64,000 nt of DNA from Liopterus haemorrhoidalis (GCA_963971575.1 OZ020616.1:1446924-1510923); one strand, 5' to 3'; counted from the stretch's first letter, positions 11,322 to 24,770 are shown. Notes: a model not told the origin generated them from the letters alone. Numbers and translations are program-made.

Positions 11322-12979
11322 GGCAGTCAGGCAGCGACAGCCTCGGCTCAGCTCTCGCACACCTTCACTCCGATGCTTCTACAGATCACAGGCACGATAT
11401 CAGTCTACCTACGTACTCCGGTTCCACTCTGCCCCACACACACTACACTACGATACAGGCAGCTCGATCAGCTCTCAGTCAGCAATCATTTTCAACAGAC
11501 GTTCATCTTCCCTTCTCTATCGCGCGCTACGCTCCTCAACGATACGAGATACGTATTATATTTTAAAACTGGTAGAGGTTATGTTGTCTGGCAATGCTGC
11601 AACAGCCGACATATAACACGATGCAAGAACAGCTGTATTTCTAATACGACAGAGACACGCAGAATTCATTCAGGAATCAATTACCGAAGGTCTGATTGTT
11701 TATAATTTGCATTGAACTCCTCCCAGATCTATGTGTTCTGGAGGTCAAATTTATTCACTTATTAACTTTATTACGTGTATTCCCCAATTCTAAAAGGTTC
11801 TTACACCATTTCACATCTGTTTCGGTAAAAATAAAGACTTAACACTAAGCATTAGGTCATCGAGATGTAATTTAAACTAAAACACCCGAACAACAAACAG
11901 AATCCGAGTCAATTTTGAGTAGAAAGAAATCTTATTTTTCACGGACTGTACAATGCCAGGCAGTAGTACGTATTTGCGGACTGTACTGAAGATTTCGTTT
12001 TACGTTTTACACATATGTACTGCACCAATTAATTGATTAAACCACCAGAGAATAACTGACTGAATATTTATTGCTACTCAGACACAATATTCAAAAAAAC
12101 AGAAATTTCGTTTAGATCTTTATTGGAATATTTGCGATTTGACAATTCTCATGTTCATGCGCCATCTGGGACGAGTATATGTGCGGTCAGTTTGAAATTA
12201 TGACATTGTCAAAATATCCCGTTTCGTGCCGATCAAGTCCTAGCGAACATTTGTTCAAATATACGTGACTGATAACTGAATGATTGCCGACTGAAACTGA
12301 CCTTTGATCGATATTTTACGAATGTCTGTTGCTTCTGCACCAGACATTTATATGACACCAAATACGCATTTATTACACAAGTGTGCTGTCACAAGTGTAC
12401 ACTATTTTATTCGTTTAAAGATGCAGAACTCGGTTGGAAATCACGTTCTGACACATTCTACGATAGTCACAAAATAAAGCTGTAAGAAATTTTGATTGGC
12501 GATGTATCGAACAGAGAAAAGTGCACCGGACCGGGATGCACGTGACTACAAACAGCTGATTTTAGACACTCCTTCTTGTTTTGTTCTGAACCACTTGACG
12601 TCACGTGTCTTACTTAAAATATCAAAATATTTTCATTCAGTCTTTATTATTTGAATGTTTCGCGACAAATGAAACGAACCAATAAAATATGGTACAGAGT
12701 TTTTATCTTTAAACGAGCTGTCATAGCAAATGTGTAATGTCCACTTGGTTTTATCAGCGTTATCAGGTTATTGCGCGTCATTTTCAACTCTCATTGTTTA
12801 TCAATTATCGCCAACTTGCACTATGCTCAACGGTATACACATCTTGCGTTGACCAGTGCACTGCCTTCTACATTCCATGGTAACAGAAAATTCATGTCTG
12901 GAGATTGTGTTCCAATAATAGGACACTTGTGTGAGATAACAATGTATTGAATATCTTTATATAAGTGTCAACCTTCAAG
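11322..12979. promoter_or_regulatory. Divergent intergenic region between DCUN1D and N4BP2
   Basis: About 1.65 kb separates the two start codons, which point away from each other, so both promoters must lie here. Open frames on the plus strand at 11201-11705 differ only by frame and are shadows of GC-rich 5' sequence. No repeat or RNA gene was recognised. Confidence 0.5.
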
Positions 12980-15900
12980 ATGGCTTCGTACAAGAAGAGC
13001 GATCACTCTTCAAAAAGCACTGAAAATAAATCTACTTTGAAGATCCTAAATGAGTTGTACGGCAAAGCCCTACATTACAGTATCATCGAGTCCGTGGCCA
13101 AAAGTCAACAATGGCAGCGTAAGTAGTATATATTTTAATAATTTATCAGTTTTCGTTAGCAATTATTTTTATTTACAGTCGAAAAGACCTGTTGCATTTT
13201 ATCCGATATGACAGATAATGTAAGTTCGATGCGTCCAAAGAACTTAAAGAAATTTAAAACGCAGAAATTGAACTCTGTGGCGTACAGCGCGTTGGAGGAC
13301 AACAATGCTGATGTCCTGGTGGAGGAGCACGCTAGCCGTGTCAGGAATCGCGCCCCCCCGCCGCGTAAGAAGATCGGTGGCCCGCCAACGAACCAGGGCC
13401 GTCAGAAAGCTGCACAACCCATAGACAACTTGCGCGCGACTATCAGGTCGGGCGTGCGCGTGATGGTGCTTTTACGCGGTTTACCCGGCAGCGGCAAGAG
13501 CCACCTGGCCCAGTACCTCGTCAAGAGTACCGTACCACCGTCTGAGCAGAACGGCGTCGATTTTATCTTCAGCACGGATGATTATTTCTGTCGCAATCCG
13601 AGCCGGACGTACATCTTTAACCCGACTCAACTGCCGGATGCGCATGGGTGGAACCAACAGCGCGTGTTCCAGTCCGCCCAGCTCGGTGTCAGTCCCATCA
13701 TAGTGGACAACACGCACACGCAGGCCTGGGAGATGCGCCCGTACGTGTTCGCCGCCGCCAAATACGGCTACCTGCTCGAGACACTCGAACCAACCACGCC
13801 ATGGATGCGCAACGTTGCGGAACTAACTCGTCGCAACAGGCACGCTGTACCCCGCAAGAACATCGCCGATATGCACCTGCGATACGAACACAACATGAGC
13901 GGGCCCGCTCTCATCACCATGTTCAATGTACAGTACGCGCCGAACATGCGTCCACCACAGCGACGGCTGTACCCGCCGACTGCTGCTCCTACCGCACCAC
14001 GTCCAAACAAAAGATCGCGATCGCGCAAGGGCAAACCACGCGAACAAAACTCGAGTTTACCTTCTGTTCAAACGGACAGTTCACAAGAGCAGATGATACT
14101 CCCTGATCAAAATGATCAGCTATCGGACGAGACGTGGGACAGCGATAATGACGGCACTTGGGAAAACTTGAACTCAAGCGGTATAGTTACTGGTGATCTG
14201 CTTTCATCAGACAACGGTGAACCCATGGAGTATGTTCTAGTGAACCCAGACAACACATTCGTTTATCAGAAGGCGCACGATGATCTCAGTATCGATGAAA
14301 CACCATTACAACACAACTCTCAAGATTTGATCAATTTTAACGACGAAAATGAAAAGTCAGCCTCTGGATCCAATGCCCACTTGCTTGATGACGTATTTGG
14401 TTCAGATTCATACAAGGATGGAGATGACCTGCTAAAACAGCTGCAGGATGGGCTCAAATTGTTGAATATCAAAACGGATGGTGCAGTCGATCACTCCACT
14501 GAAACATTCGTGTTTCCTGAACTGAACCTTGACAGTAATTCATTGGGGGGTGACTGGAAGGCCAATTCATGGTTCAGGGATGAAACGACTGTCTCAACAG
14601 ACACTTCGGCACGCAGAAAGTATTCTACTGAACTGTTGCAGCAGATGGAATGTCAGGAAGCCGCTACTAACACGTCTAGTTTGGATTTCGTTCAGCTAAC
14701 GAGAGAGAATTATACTGATGGTGTTAAAGTTCTGTACGGGACCGGCCGAGATATTATATCAGATTCGCAGCTACTCAACAGGAAGGTAATTGCTCCTCCA
14801 AAAAAACTCATGTTGCACAAAGGCACAACAACTGGAGCGGAGATAGAGGACGCGGAGTGTAGCAGTAAAGGCCAACATCTGAGGACACTGTTTAACTTGT
14901 TTCCGCAAGTGCAGCCGGACGTGCTGAAGGATATATTTGATAAGTGCCAGGGGGATGTTAACTGGGCTGTGGATTTGCTTCTGGAGTGTAATCAAGAGTT
15001 GAGCAGCGAAGAGCCTGCTTCGACACAGAGCGACTGTCCCTCTGAATACGAGTTGCAGCCGTCCATTGAACCGCCCGCTGTCGAGGGGCCTGTAAATACA
15101 GAACAACCCAAGTCGCAGCTTGATGGCGTTGGTAAAGTAACAAAACCCAAGAACGATAAAACGGACGAAGAGTTGAAGCGACATATTGAAGAGCGTTTCA
15201 AGATCGCCGATGAACATTATTCCAATTACTTATTAAACCTTCGTCGACGAAGACACGGCGAGACATCTGCAGAGGAAACTGAAACGGCAAGATATGACAG
15301 TAATGCCGATGATGAAGCTGAAGAAGAAGACGTGGCGAGCGGTTCGAGCAGTGAAGAAGAACTGGTGGAACTAACATTAGGTACGGAGTTAGTACAGCAG
15401 TTGGAGCGACAATTCGGTCGCGCTGATGGTGAAAAAGAATGCCCCATCGGTTTTCAACCAGTGGTACAGTTGCCAGCGAGCATGGCACGTCAACTGCACG
15501 CCCTGTGGCTACAATCCGTGTGTACACAGTGGAGGGCGCACTCCTCGATCCTACAAGATATCGAGCGGCAAGATCGGGAACTAGCGCGTATACTACAGCA
15601 ACGCGAGCACGAGGAGAACGCTCAGCATCATTCAGAACAGCTCGGCCTACAAGAGATCATGGATATGGAGATAGCACTCGCAGTTTATCGTGCCGATCAA
15701 CAGCAATGGCAGCTTGAGACCCCTGATGACCTAGCATCGCGCATGACTCGCCAGAAATTATTCGAGGCGTTCCCCGAGCTGGAACGTAATCTGCTTACTG
15801 AGATATTGCAAGCGCACGATAATTCATTCGAGAATACTGTGCAAGCGTTGATGTGTTCGCTCGGACGCACTGAGTGTGAGACTTTCGTTAGTAAGAATGG

Positions 15901-16534
15901 ACGTATAGTCCCGCGCGAGGATGGCGGAGAACGATTGGCGCGCCAGTTGGAGACCGTCAAGAGTGAACCACCGCGGTTGGATTGGGTGGATACGAGCGGT
16001 AAGGAAGACACTCTTACAGCCGAACAGTACCGCGAGCAAGCAGCGCATCACCTGACCATGCGCCAGCGACTACTAAGCAAAGCGAGTGATTGCGCGCAGA
16101 AGGGAATGCCGCAAGTCGCTGCTTATTACGCAGATGTCGCGCGGCTGTACATGCACAAGTATGAACTGGCAAATGGTCGCGCTGCATGCGCATTCCTCTA
16201 CGAACATCAATCGCAACAAAGTGCCCGCACTTTAGACCTGCACTTCCTGTACGTGCGAGAAGCAGAACAAGCACTCGCCTTATTCCTCGACAGTGAGATA
16301 TCGCGACTGAGGCACGCGGGACGCCCGCACGACACTGTTTTCATAATCACGGGCCGCGGTAACCACAGTGCAGGTGGAGTTTCACATATCAAACCGGCGG
16401 TTAAACGTCGTTTGAAAGAACGTCGCCTTGGCTATGCTGAAATGAATCCTGGGTTGTTGAGAGTGCTGCTTACCAAACATTCCCTTCTTACCAATGATCT
16501 GAAGAGTGCAAAGCCAGATCCACTCCCGAGCTAA
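12980..16534 (+). CDS. N4BP2-like: NEDD4-binding protein 2-like (P-loop kinase plus Smr domain)
   Basis: Exon 1 is 12980-13118 (MASYKKSDHSSKSTENKSTL... to a GTAAGT donor) and exon 2 is 13179-16534; the joined protein has 1164 residues. A 60-nt intron separates them and the frame is kept. A P-loop polynucleotide-kinase-type domain lies near residues 147-300, with Walker A GLPGSGKS at 147-154, then FSTDDYF and VDNTHTQAWEM. A long acidic disordered region follows. Two CUE-like helical stretches lie near 614-655 (LRTLFNLFPQVQPDVL) and 904-945 (LFEAFPELERNLL). A DUF1771 helix pair is near 995-1060, and a C-terminal Smr domain starts near 1066 (DLHFLYVREA, later TGRGNHSAGG). Mammalian N4BP2 (B3BP) binds NEDD4 and BCL3, and its Smr domain nicks nucleic acid. 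Related Smr proteins (NONU-1, Cue2) cut mRNA at stalled ribosomes. The usual Smr DLHG is DLHF here. The gene appears complete. A poly(A) signal is at 16725-16730. Confidence 0.92.
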
Positions 16535-16724
16535 ACAACTCCACATTACGTATTAATTAAAATGAACACCAGTCCGTTATTTACAGGCACGAGATTAATT
16601 TTTTTTATGTAAGTATTTCTGTTCGGTTTTTTATTAAATAAGAAGTCTGTTCGTAAAGTTATTTCCAATGGTTTGTCACTATCAGCTGCAGAGTTGAGTA
16701 AAATTCTTGAAATACAAAATACTG

Positions 16725-16730
16725 AATAAA
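16725..16730 (+). terminator. Poly(A) signal of N4BP2-like
   Basis: AATAAA about 190 bp after the TAA stop at 16532-16534, the first canonical hexamer downstream. Confidence 0.5.
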
Positions 16731-17237
16731 AAGTATTTAAAATACTTAATACAAATAGTATTTTAAATTCTTTTTTGATTATTTACCCTCTCATACATAT
16801 ATATTTTTTTAAATAAAATTCCAAAATGATTTTATATTATTTCTTGCGTCCGATGACCTGTTGAAAATGACTTTACGAACCCATCTATAGATTAATTTGA
16901 CTCGCTGGAGTAGTGTGCCTGTCTTTACGAGGACTGGTGTGTGATGGGCTAAGTCCCCGAGCCCTCCTTGATATTGTACAATATGTTTAAACTGTTTGAA
17001 ACACATCATGTTTGGAGATTTTAATCATTTTTACTGAATATTTACAACAGAGTATTTCTAGTTTTTATAAGAGACGCGACAGATCTCTATTTTTATCTAC
17101 AATGTACTTCACGCGTGTGGACGTACAAATAAATACTTTTTTTATTGTGTAGTGGTTACAAAATGTATGTTTAATGGGATTGTCTGTTTTAAGAATAAAG
17201 GTGTTATATATTTGTTGTACGCAGTGTGTGCTCGAGT
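16731..17237. other. Intergenic between convergent N4BP2 and MOK
   Basis: AT-rich. A minus-strand AATAAA (plus TTTATT 17141-17146) lies about 95 bp past the MOK stop and is its likely poly(A) signal. Nothing else was recognised. Confidence 0.5.
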
Positions 17238-20200
17238 TTACTTGTTACTCCTGTTGGCCTGACTCATCTTTGAGATGTTCTTGAGCGTCGAGTCTAGTAT
17301 CCTGATCTTGGGCGGTTTGGGCAGCCTCACGTCTAGCGTCTTGGTGAGGGTGTTTGGTTCGCGTAGTCTCGGTAAAGCGAGCGTTGATTTGGGAAACGGC
17401 ACCTCGCCTACTTTCGATACAAAAGAGGCGTGTGCTGTTGTTTTATGAACGAGTTGCGGTATGTTGCTGGTTGTTTTTCTGAACATGTCCCTCATGGAGT
17501 TCTTGTAGAGTTGTGGTGGACTCTGCGTCTCGATGCCAACGTAGCGCACGTAACCCTGCAAGCTGGTGCTCTTCAGTTGGTGTCCGTAAGCGGCATTTCC
17601 TCTCGCTTCCGCTTCGGTCTCCTGTTCGGCACGCTTGGCTATCATGCTCGGTATGGCGTATCGTTTCATGTCCATGACGTTGTTTTGCGATGCCCGGTTT
17701 GCGCTTGTTATGAACTTGTCATTGCGGCGAGAGGCGGGCGCGGCTTTGTGCGTTGAGCCGCGCCAGTCTCCCCCGACGTGCGAGCCTTTGTGCGACGGTT
17801 CCGTGAAAGAGACTCGTCGCTGTAACACTTTGTCACTGTGCTCGCGGTAGTTCAGGAAGTAGCGGTGTTCGAGCAATCGCTTCACGTTGCATCGAGCGTC
17901 AGGGTCGTACACCAACATCTGCTTCAGTATCTCCTGTCCGTCCGAGCTGATGTTGGTGAGTAACGGCAGCAGACCGGTTCCCGCTTGCTTAGGGAAGTGC
18001 TGGCAGTTGCTGGACTTGTGGATGGACAGTTTGGAGACGACCTTGGTGCTTGGTGTACCCAGCACGTTGTGTATCTTGGTCAGCTGGTCCAGCTCGTTGC
18101 TGCCGGGGAACAGTGGTTTCAACCTGCAGAACAAGCGTACATAAGTGGCACGGGCCCGAATTAATTATAAAATTAATTACCCAGCCTGATCCTGAACAAT
18201 TTTTTATATCGGCCTGAATTAAGCTCGACAAAAAAATAATTATGATGAAAAATGTTGTTTACAAATCATAACCAAGCATTTGAAGCACCCCTAAATAAAT
18301 ATAATTAAAAAAAAAACATAATTATTATCAAAATGTTTTTTAATTCATCAATATTTTCAGCAATACTATTTCCTACGGTTATTTTTCTCTTGAAGCTGAT
18401 AAATCCGTTTGATCCGAAGTTAAGAAATATTTGTATTTGAAATATGTACTTCAGATTTAAAATATTTCCTAGTATTTCAAATATTTTCCTGGTACTACAA
18501 AAATATCCCTGTTATTTCAAATATTTTCTAATAATTCCCTGATTTTTCAAATATTTCTTAAACTTATGTAGTCCCTCTTGAACAATATTTTTTTTGCGGA
18601 TCCCATCCCAACCCTAGGCATTTTATGCCGTTCTTGAGACTTAATTTCTGGCTCAATAATCACATAGGCACTATTAAATGAGTTATTTGAATAAAAGCGA
18701 AAACTTGCGGGATATAAAGTTAATTTCCAAATTGTTTCGCGGACCTCAGTTTAAAAACCGCTGCCCTAGTACATATTTAAAATATTTCCTATTATTTTAG
18801 ATATGTTCTTATTATTTCAACTAAAGGATATTTGTTTGGAATTAGATATGCTATTTAAACATTTCTATATACCTATTTGTTGATAAAACGGCAAAACAGA
18901 TTCATAAAATATTGTAAAAAATATTTATTCCTACAATTTTAGCTTGACAGCTTTGTAAACACAACACAACCAAATTTTGAATATACTCTAGCCAAGTTAA
19001 AAATTGACCACCGTAGCGCTGGGATCTTAAATTTATTTCCCTATAGGCACCCGTTACGCTTACAGATTACTTATGCAACGCGTGACGAGTTTCACAAAAT
19101 TGAGCCAATAATTTCTCAAAAAGTGGGTATATTTAAAAAGACATCTAAAAACCAATATTAAATGTATAAGAATTTCAAATATAGTAAAGTGTTATTTATA
19201 ACAACTAATCTAATAAAACGATTTGTTTCTCGCAATGAACAAAATGTGACTTATACCACTTTGGTTTTGAGCTCTCTACATATACAGGATAATCCATATG
19301 ATCCAAAATATTTAATAATATGACTCGGAAAAAGTCCGCTATATTTTAAACAGCAACTTGCAATAATTGTTTTTACCCGGGCTGGGCTATATATTAACAG
19401 GGGCGAGATGAGAGGCCATCGGGCTAGAGACGGCCTCCTGTAGGTCTACAGAGAGAGAGCACGGCGATCGACACACCGGTTACTTACGTTAGCATCTCGT
19501 AGAAGACGCAGCCAGTCGCCCAGATGTCCATTTTGAGGCCGTAGTAGCCGGCGGTGAGCAGACACTCCGGCGAACGGTACCACCGTGTCGAGATGTATTC
19601 GGTGTATGGCGGTCGGCTGTAGATGCCCCTGATGGAACCTAGGTCCGCTATCTTCACGATCTCATACTGCGCCAACGTAATAACATCGTTAATCGAGAAA
19701 GCTGACGAACACACACACAACACGTACTTTGAATGGCGGTGACTGCTCGAGGGGTATCTTGATGAGTATATTCTCTGGTTTGATGTCTCTGTGGAACAGG
19801 CCGTTCTTGTGGATGTGCGCCAGCCCGTTCAGTATTTGGAACAAGTAGTTCTTACCTCTTGTCTCAGGTATGCATCTGAAATGGGGGCCTTCGCATTATC
19901 AGAAAGCTGCCTATTTGCCTACCTGTCATCAATGTCATTACCTTTTTCTGATTTTCATAAAGTCATATAAGCTCATGTCCATCAGTTCAAATAGGTATGT
20001 GACTTTTCCGAGCACTGGATCGCTGAAACGAGTCCAAACAACAATTAGGGTTCATATTAAGTTGGTAAGGCGGTAAGTACATCTTACAAATGAAATTCCT
20101 TCATGTACAATATGTTCTTATGACGGCTAATCTTTTGCATCGCTATTATTTCCGCACAGCCGAACACCTCTTCGATACTGCAACAAGTTAAAGTAGTAAT

Positions 20201-20601
20201 GAAAAAGTTCAGGACTTCTTTTTGCCCGACTGCTATACGTACGTGTCGAATTTCTTCTTGAGACGTTTGGCCGCCAGATATTCGCCTGTGCGTACATCTT
20301 TGCATTTGACTACCTCCGAAAACGAGCCCTCCCCAATTTTATTTAAGATTTTGTATTCTGAAAATATAACGTTAGATCATTACGTGCTGACAGATTGTGA
20401 TTACACCACTCCTACTTTGTAAAAATGTATTTGTAGACATTCTAATTATTTAGACTTTGCTGCATTTGAGAATTTTGATTTGCCCATTTTAACCACATGA
20501 AACGGCCAATTTAATATTGTATAATTTTTTTGACAGATAGTAACTATAGATATAATGTAATTTCAGATTTATTTACTCGGATATCTCCGAGAAATACGCA
20601 T
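17238..20601 (-). CDS. MOK: MOK protein kinase (RCK/MAK family)
   Basis: Seven minus-strand exons: 20601-20577, 20357-20243, 20177-20088, 20022-19942, 19875-19728, 19666-19488 and 18123-17238. All are bordered by AG/GT and the phases add up to exactly 508 codons (507 residues). Kinase motifs are the glycine loop GEGSFSEV (17-24), Lys39 in [16 protein letters not shown] (132-139), DLG (161-163), the MAPK-like TEY (175-177) and [12 protein letters not shown]. The order and the phrases [22 protein letters not shown] and [12 protein letters not shown] identify MOK, not MAK/ICK. RCK kinases act at cilia and regulate intraflagellar transport and cilium length; MOK is the least studied. Oddities are Leu for Phe in DFG and about ten extra residues (IPLEQSPPF) between the catalytic loop and DLG. 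The start exon is only 25 nt (MRISRRYP), so the exact start is less certain. The C-terminal ~200 residues are low-complexity and basic. Confidence 0.92.
18545..18763. mobile_element. Truncated hAT MITE in a MOK intron
   Basis: Shares GCGGATCCCATCCCAACCCT and the end TTTCGCGGACCTC..AAAAACCGCTG with the elements at 23828-25005 and 25571-26407. It lies in the last MOK intron (18124-19487). The flanks on both sides are degenerate tandem runs of TATTTCAAATATTTCCT. The rest of the intron shows no gene. Confidence 0.65.
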
Positions 20602-20852
20602 CTGTGGAATGATTTATGAAAAAATTATTGCAGTTTTTAAGACAACAGAGTTCAGCCCGCTGGAAATTAAACCGCTGTCAAGTAATGGCACGTGAATCTG
20701 CGCTAGCGCACTGTTGCGCCGGCGCTCAACTTCAGTTTGGCCATTGCTTTGGTTTTGTTGTCATTGATTATTGAAATTTGTTGTTTCGTCGGTTAATATT
20801 GATGAATTCCAAAGCACTAGTTCGATAGTTACCAATACGTCGTGCATTACAG
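20602..20852. promoter_or_regulatory. Bidirectional MOK/ADAR promoter and ADAR noncoding exon 1
   Basis: The MOK start codon (20601, minus) and a good donor ACAG/GTGAGA at 20853 on the plus strand face away from each other. The probable untranslated first exon of ADAR ends at 20852. A TTAATACAG acceptor at 21042 would start the next exon about 45 bp before the ADAR ATG. The shared control region is therefore 250 bp or less. No TATA box is evident, and GC is locally raised near 20690-20730. Confidence 0.5.
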
Positions 20853-21088
20853 GTGAGAACTTTATGAATTTATAACATTTAATGTGATTGCGAAGACCGT
20901 ATTCCTAACCTTATATTTAAAACGGTGCATTGCGGATGTTTGCCAGGATGCGGCTTGCGGTTTTAGTTGTCGATTACCTCGTTATTTAAGCATGCGTAGC
21001 GTCGCCAATTGAATATCTAGTGTTTAGAGTACTTTAATACAGTGATATTTGTTAAGCGGGTCGGTCGAGACGCCGATCTACAGTCTAC

Positions 21089-24000
21089 ATGACGAACAAG
21101 TTGAAGATGGAATCGGTCGAAGGTGCAGGCACACCGGGCACGCACGGCCAAAAGCGCCGCCATGAAGACGAGGCAGCAACGGGAACCGCTGTAGCGGAGA
21201 GCCCCCAAGTGCCGCGAAAGATACCCAAGCTGAAAGATGTGCCGGTGAACATAAACGGCAAGAACCCAGTGGCTTTGCTGAACGAGTTGCGGCCCGGGCT
21301 CAGCTATCAGGTGATGACAAAGACAGGCCCGGTGCACGCGCCTCTCTTCACCATGTCCGTGGAGATCGACGGCCAGACATACGAGGGTGTTGGAACTAAT
21401 AAGAAGACAGCCAAAGCGAAGGCGGCCGAGAATGCTCTGCGTTCATTCATCCAGTTCCCGAATAGCGCGTTGGAACCGCCGGCGCGTAACGTGGACTTCA
21501 CGGTGGACGTGCTCGCGGACAGCGAGGCGGAAGGTGCGGGCGGGGATGCCGATAGACGGTCGCTGCCGTTGGGATTCATCGCTGCCTTCCCGAAGCTGAA
21601 GCCGGCCGACCTCGCCAAGGGCCCCGTGATGCTGCTGAACGAACTCTACCCCGGCCTCAAGTACAACTGCGTCTCTGCCAAGGACGACTCGTTCGAGAAG
21701 TTCCGGACTACAGTCGAAGTTCAGGGAGAAACATTTGTGGGAGTTGGTAAGGTGGCCTAGACTCAATTTGATTCCTATTCCTTTGATCCGTTCATTTCCT
21801 TAATAAACTTTACGTTTGCAAATACAGGTTCGAGTAAAAAAAATTCGAAATGTGCCGCTGCAAAAGCCGCCTTATCGAAAATATTAAACAGGCAACAGGC
21901 GCCGGGCTTGAAAAATCTGCCGCCGACTGTAAAGTTGCCGTTTGCGAGTATGTCAGTCGCTCAGGAGTTGGCCGACACCATCGGAACGTAAGTGTAGGCA
22001 GGCGGGTGTAACACACTCGTTTATAGCGTTCGGCGGGCGTCCACGTCGCTCGCTCGACGCGGACGCCCGCGTACAAAACACCGTCCACGGTCTGTGTGTC
22101 CGACTTCGTCTTATTAATTAATATCTTTTACTTGTTTCGAACAGTTTAATAAAAAATACGTTTTCCTGTGGCGATCTTCTGAAGTGGGCGACGTTACTGT
22201 AATGAGCATACTTCAGGTCAGAGGAAAAGGTATTATTTGTTAATCTGTTGCCGAAGCAGAGGCGGCGAGGGCGGCTGGCTGGTGGCCTGGTTGACTGGTG
22301 GCGGCCCTCTCGCCGTCCCTTACAATTGCCACCCCCTTCACTTCACTCACCGCGCGTCAGTCACTGTGAGCACAAGCAAGTCATTCACGACCGCCCGATA
22401 CCGCGTAAGTAGAGCTGTCTGTGTTGCGTGTCTGTGTGCGTGCATGCGTGCGTGCATGTCTGCTTGACTGCGAGCGTGCCTATGCGAGTGTGCCAGAGAA
22501 CCAGTGGCGGATTTACACCACCTCCTACAAATTTAACATTGCATGTAGTAAAAACTAAAACATTTTTTACTTATTAAATAATTTTACTTGTCTTCAAAGA
22601 CGCAAATATTTCAGTTACGTCACCAATTGATGCGAGTAAATTTGGTTTAATACCTGTTTCTCTTATCTTTGATCTTACATAATTTTTTATTATATTTCTG
22701 CTGCGTAATTGGTAGCAAGTATAAACAAAAACATTCGTAAGAACGCTTTCACACGATGATTCATGAATCGCGATACGCCTAAACTATGGGCCGCGAGCCA
22801 TTTTCGACCCGCGAAATTATTTTGACACGTTAACAGAACATGTTTCGAACGCAATCGTGCCAAATATTCCCGTATAATCATAGCCAAACATAGCTAATAT
22901 CTAAATTTATTCAGAAATTATTACTGTGATTTGTGACAGTAATGAAGTTGTGAGATAATTGCAAAAACATTATAATCCTAGAAACGGAGAACTTACCTTC
23001 TTTGCCCCTTTGGCGCATAGGGGCAGATGCCTAGATAGGCGCTATCTAGGCATTTGGGATCCTATTATTTATTTATTGTAATCCTGTTTCCAATTAAGTT
23101 TATAAGTTAATTTTTTGACCTACTTATTTTTAAAGTCTTAAACATTACATTTTATTAAAATAACAATTTGCAAAATTACGAAAAATCGATAATTTAAATT
23201 TGGACAAAACACATGAATGACACGTTTTAAATGGACGAAATAAAGATAAAATATGAAAATATGTACATCGAATTAATGTTTATTAACAAAAATAGGTTTA
23301 CATTATTTTATTTATTTTTAAATATCATTTATATAATATTTTTAGGGTTTTGTTTGTATAACCACAAAAGAAAAAACCTTATAATGTCACTCATGTGTCT
23401 GTACAGTCGAAATTGGAGCCTATTCGTAATTCAATATCGTAAATATGGAAAGTTGAACATTGGCATGTTTGTGGGGTATCAAAGAAATCCTCTTAATGCG
23501 TGGATAGACAAATAAATTTTTATTTTTGAAAAAACAATCTTTTTTAATGGGATTTTCTCCAAAAATATGTCATTTTTTTATCCCCTTTGCGCAAATAGCC
23601 TTTGTTGCTGTGCGCCAAAAATTTTAACTAACTTTTATCCCCTTCCTTATCTCCCAGAGGGAATGATCTAAAAATCTGAAAAAAAAATCCATAATGTACA
23701 TTGATGGGAACCGGAATAGTTCAACAGGAATTATTGATCAGAAGAATTTAAAATAAAAATATCGCTCTTAAGACATAGATTGAGAAATGAAACGTAGTTT
23801 TTATTTATTTTTTTCAACCCATTAGTACAGAGGTTCTTAAACTTGTGTAATCCGAGGACCTCCTTTTGAACAAATTTTTTTTTTGCGGACCCTATCCCAA
23901 CCCTAGGAATTTTACGTCGTTCTTGAGACATAATTTCTGGCTCAATAATCTCATAAGCACTACTTTGTAATAAATATTGGTAAAAACGTATCGCTGGTTA

Positions 24001-24737
24001 TTTTAATAAATGGTCTTGTACATTTATAGAGGAACATTTTTATTAGCATATAGAATAAAAAACAAAATTAATAAAAATAGTAGTAAAAACAATAAAAAAA
24101 AGTTACAAATTATAATACGTTAAACTCATACAAACATTTCTTGGCCAAATATTAGTCAAAATAGATCTTATTATAATATGTTTTCTGTAAATATTTCTCC
24201 CTCTTTCAGTCCCACCTAACCTATGGGTTAATAATCTGGGGACATTCACCTGCAGCCAAAAGAATTTTCAGCTTACAACGTAAAGTTGTAAGAATAATTG
24301 CCAGTGCTCCTTTTAGAGCGGATTGTCGAGATCTTTTTGTAAAGCTGAAAATAATGTCATTGCCTTCATTATTTATTTATTTGTGTCTATTGTTTGTACG
24401 CAAAAACTTGCACAATTATATCACTTTTAGTGAAACGCACGAGCACAACACGTGTTGTAAAAATAATATTCGTGGTAAGTTTTTGCGCTTAAATAAATCC
24501 AGGAATTGTTCAAATTACTTTGCTGTGAAATTTTATAATCTTTTACCAGAGACTATTACTACACTACCACTAGACAAATTCAAACTTAAACTTAAACACT
24601 TATTTATAAATAACCCATTGTACACAATTGATGAATTTAACAACGTTAATTTTGATGAACTTTTATGACTTTGTCTCTTAATATTGTATTGACTGACTGA
24701 AAGCAGTTCTTTGTATTTGTAATTTGGTCAATAAAAC

Positions 24738-24770
<33 letters not shown>

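Noticed and set aside
11201..11705. Three overlapping plus-strand frames of 121-146 codons
   Set aside because: They lie across the first coding exon and upstream region of the minus-strand DCUN1D gene, disagree in frame and have no domain.
13648..14106. 152-codon frame and other frames within 13208-16534
   Set aside because: Shadows of the N4BP2-like coding sequence in other frames.
23231..23515. 94-codon open frame with a hydrophobic stretch
   Set aside because: AT-rich, no domain, no splice or expression sign, and its end overlaps a dispersed repeat (23450-23745).
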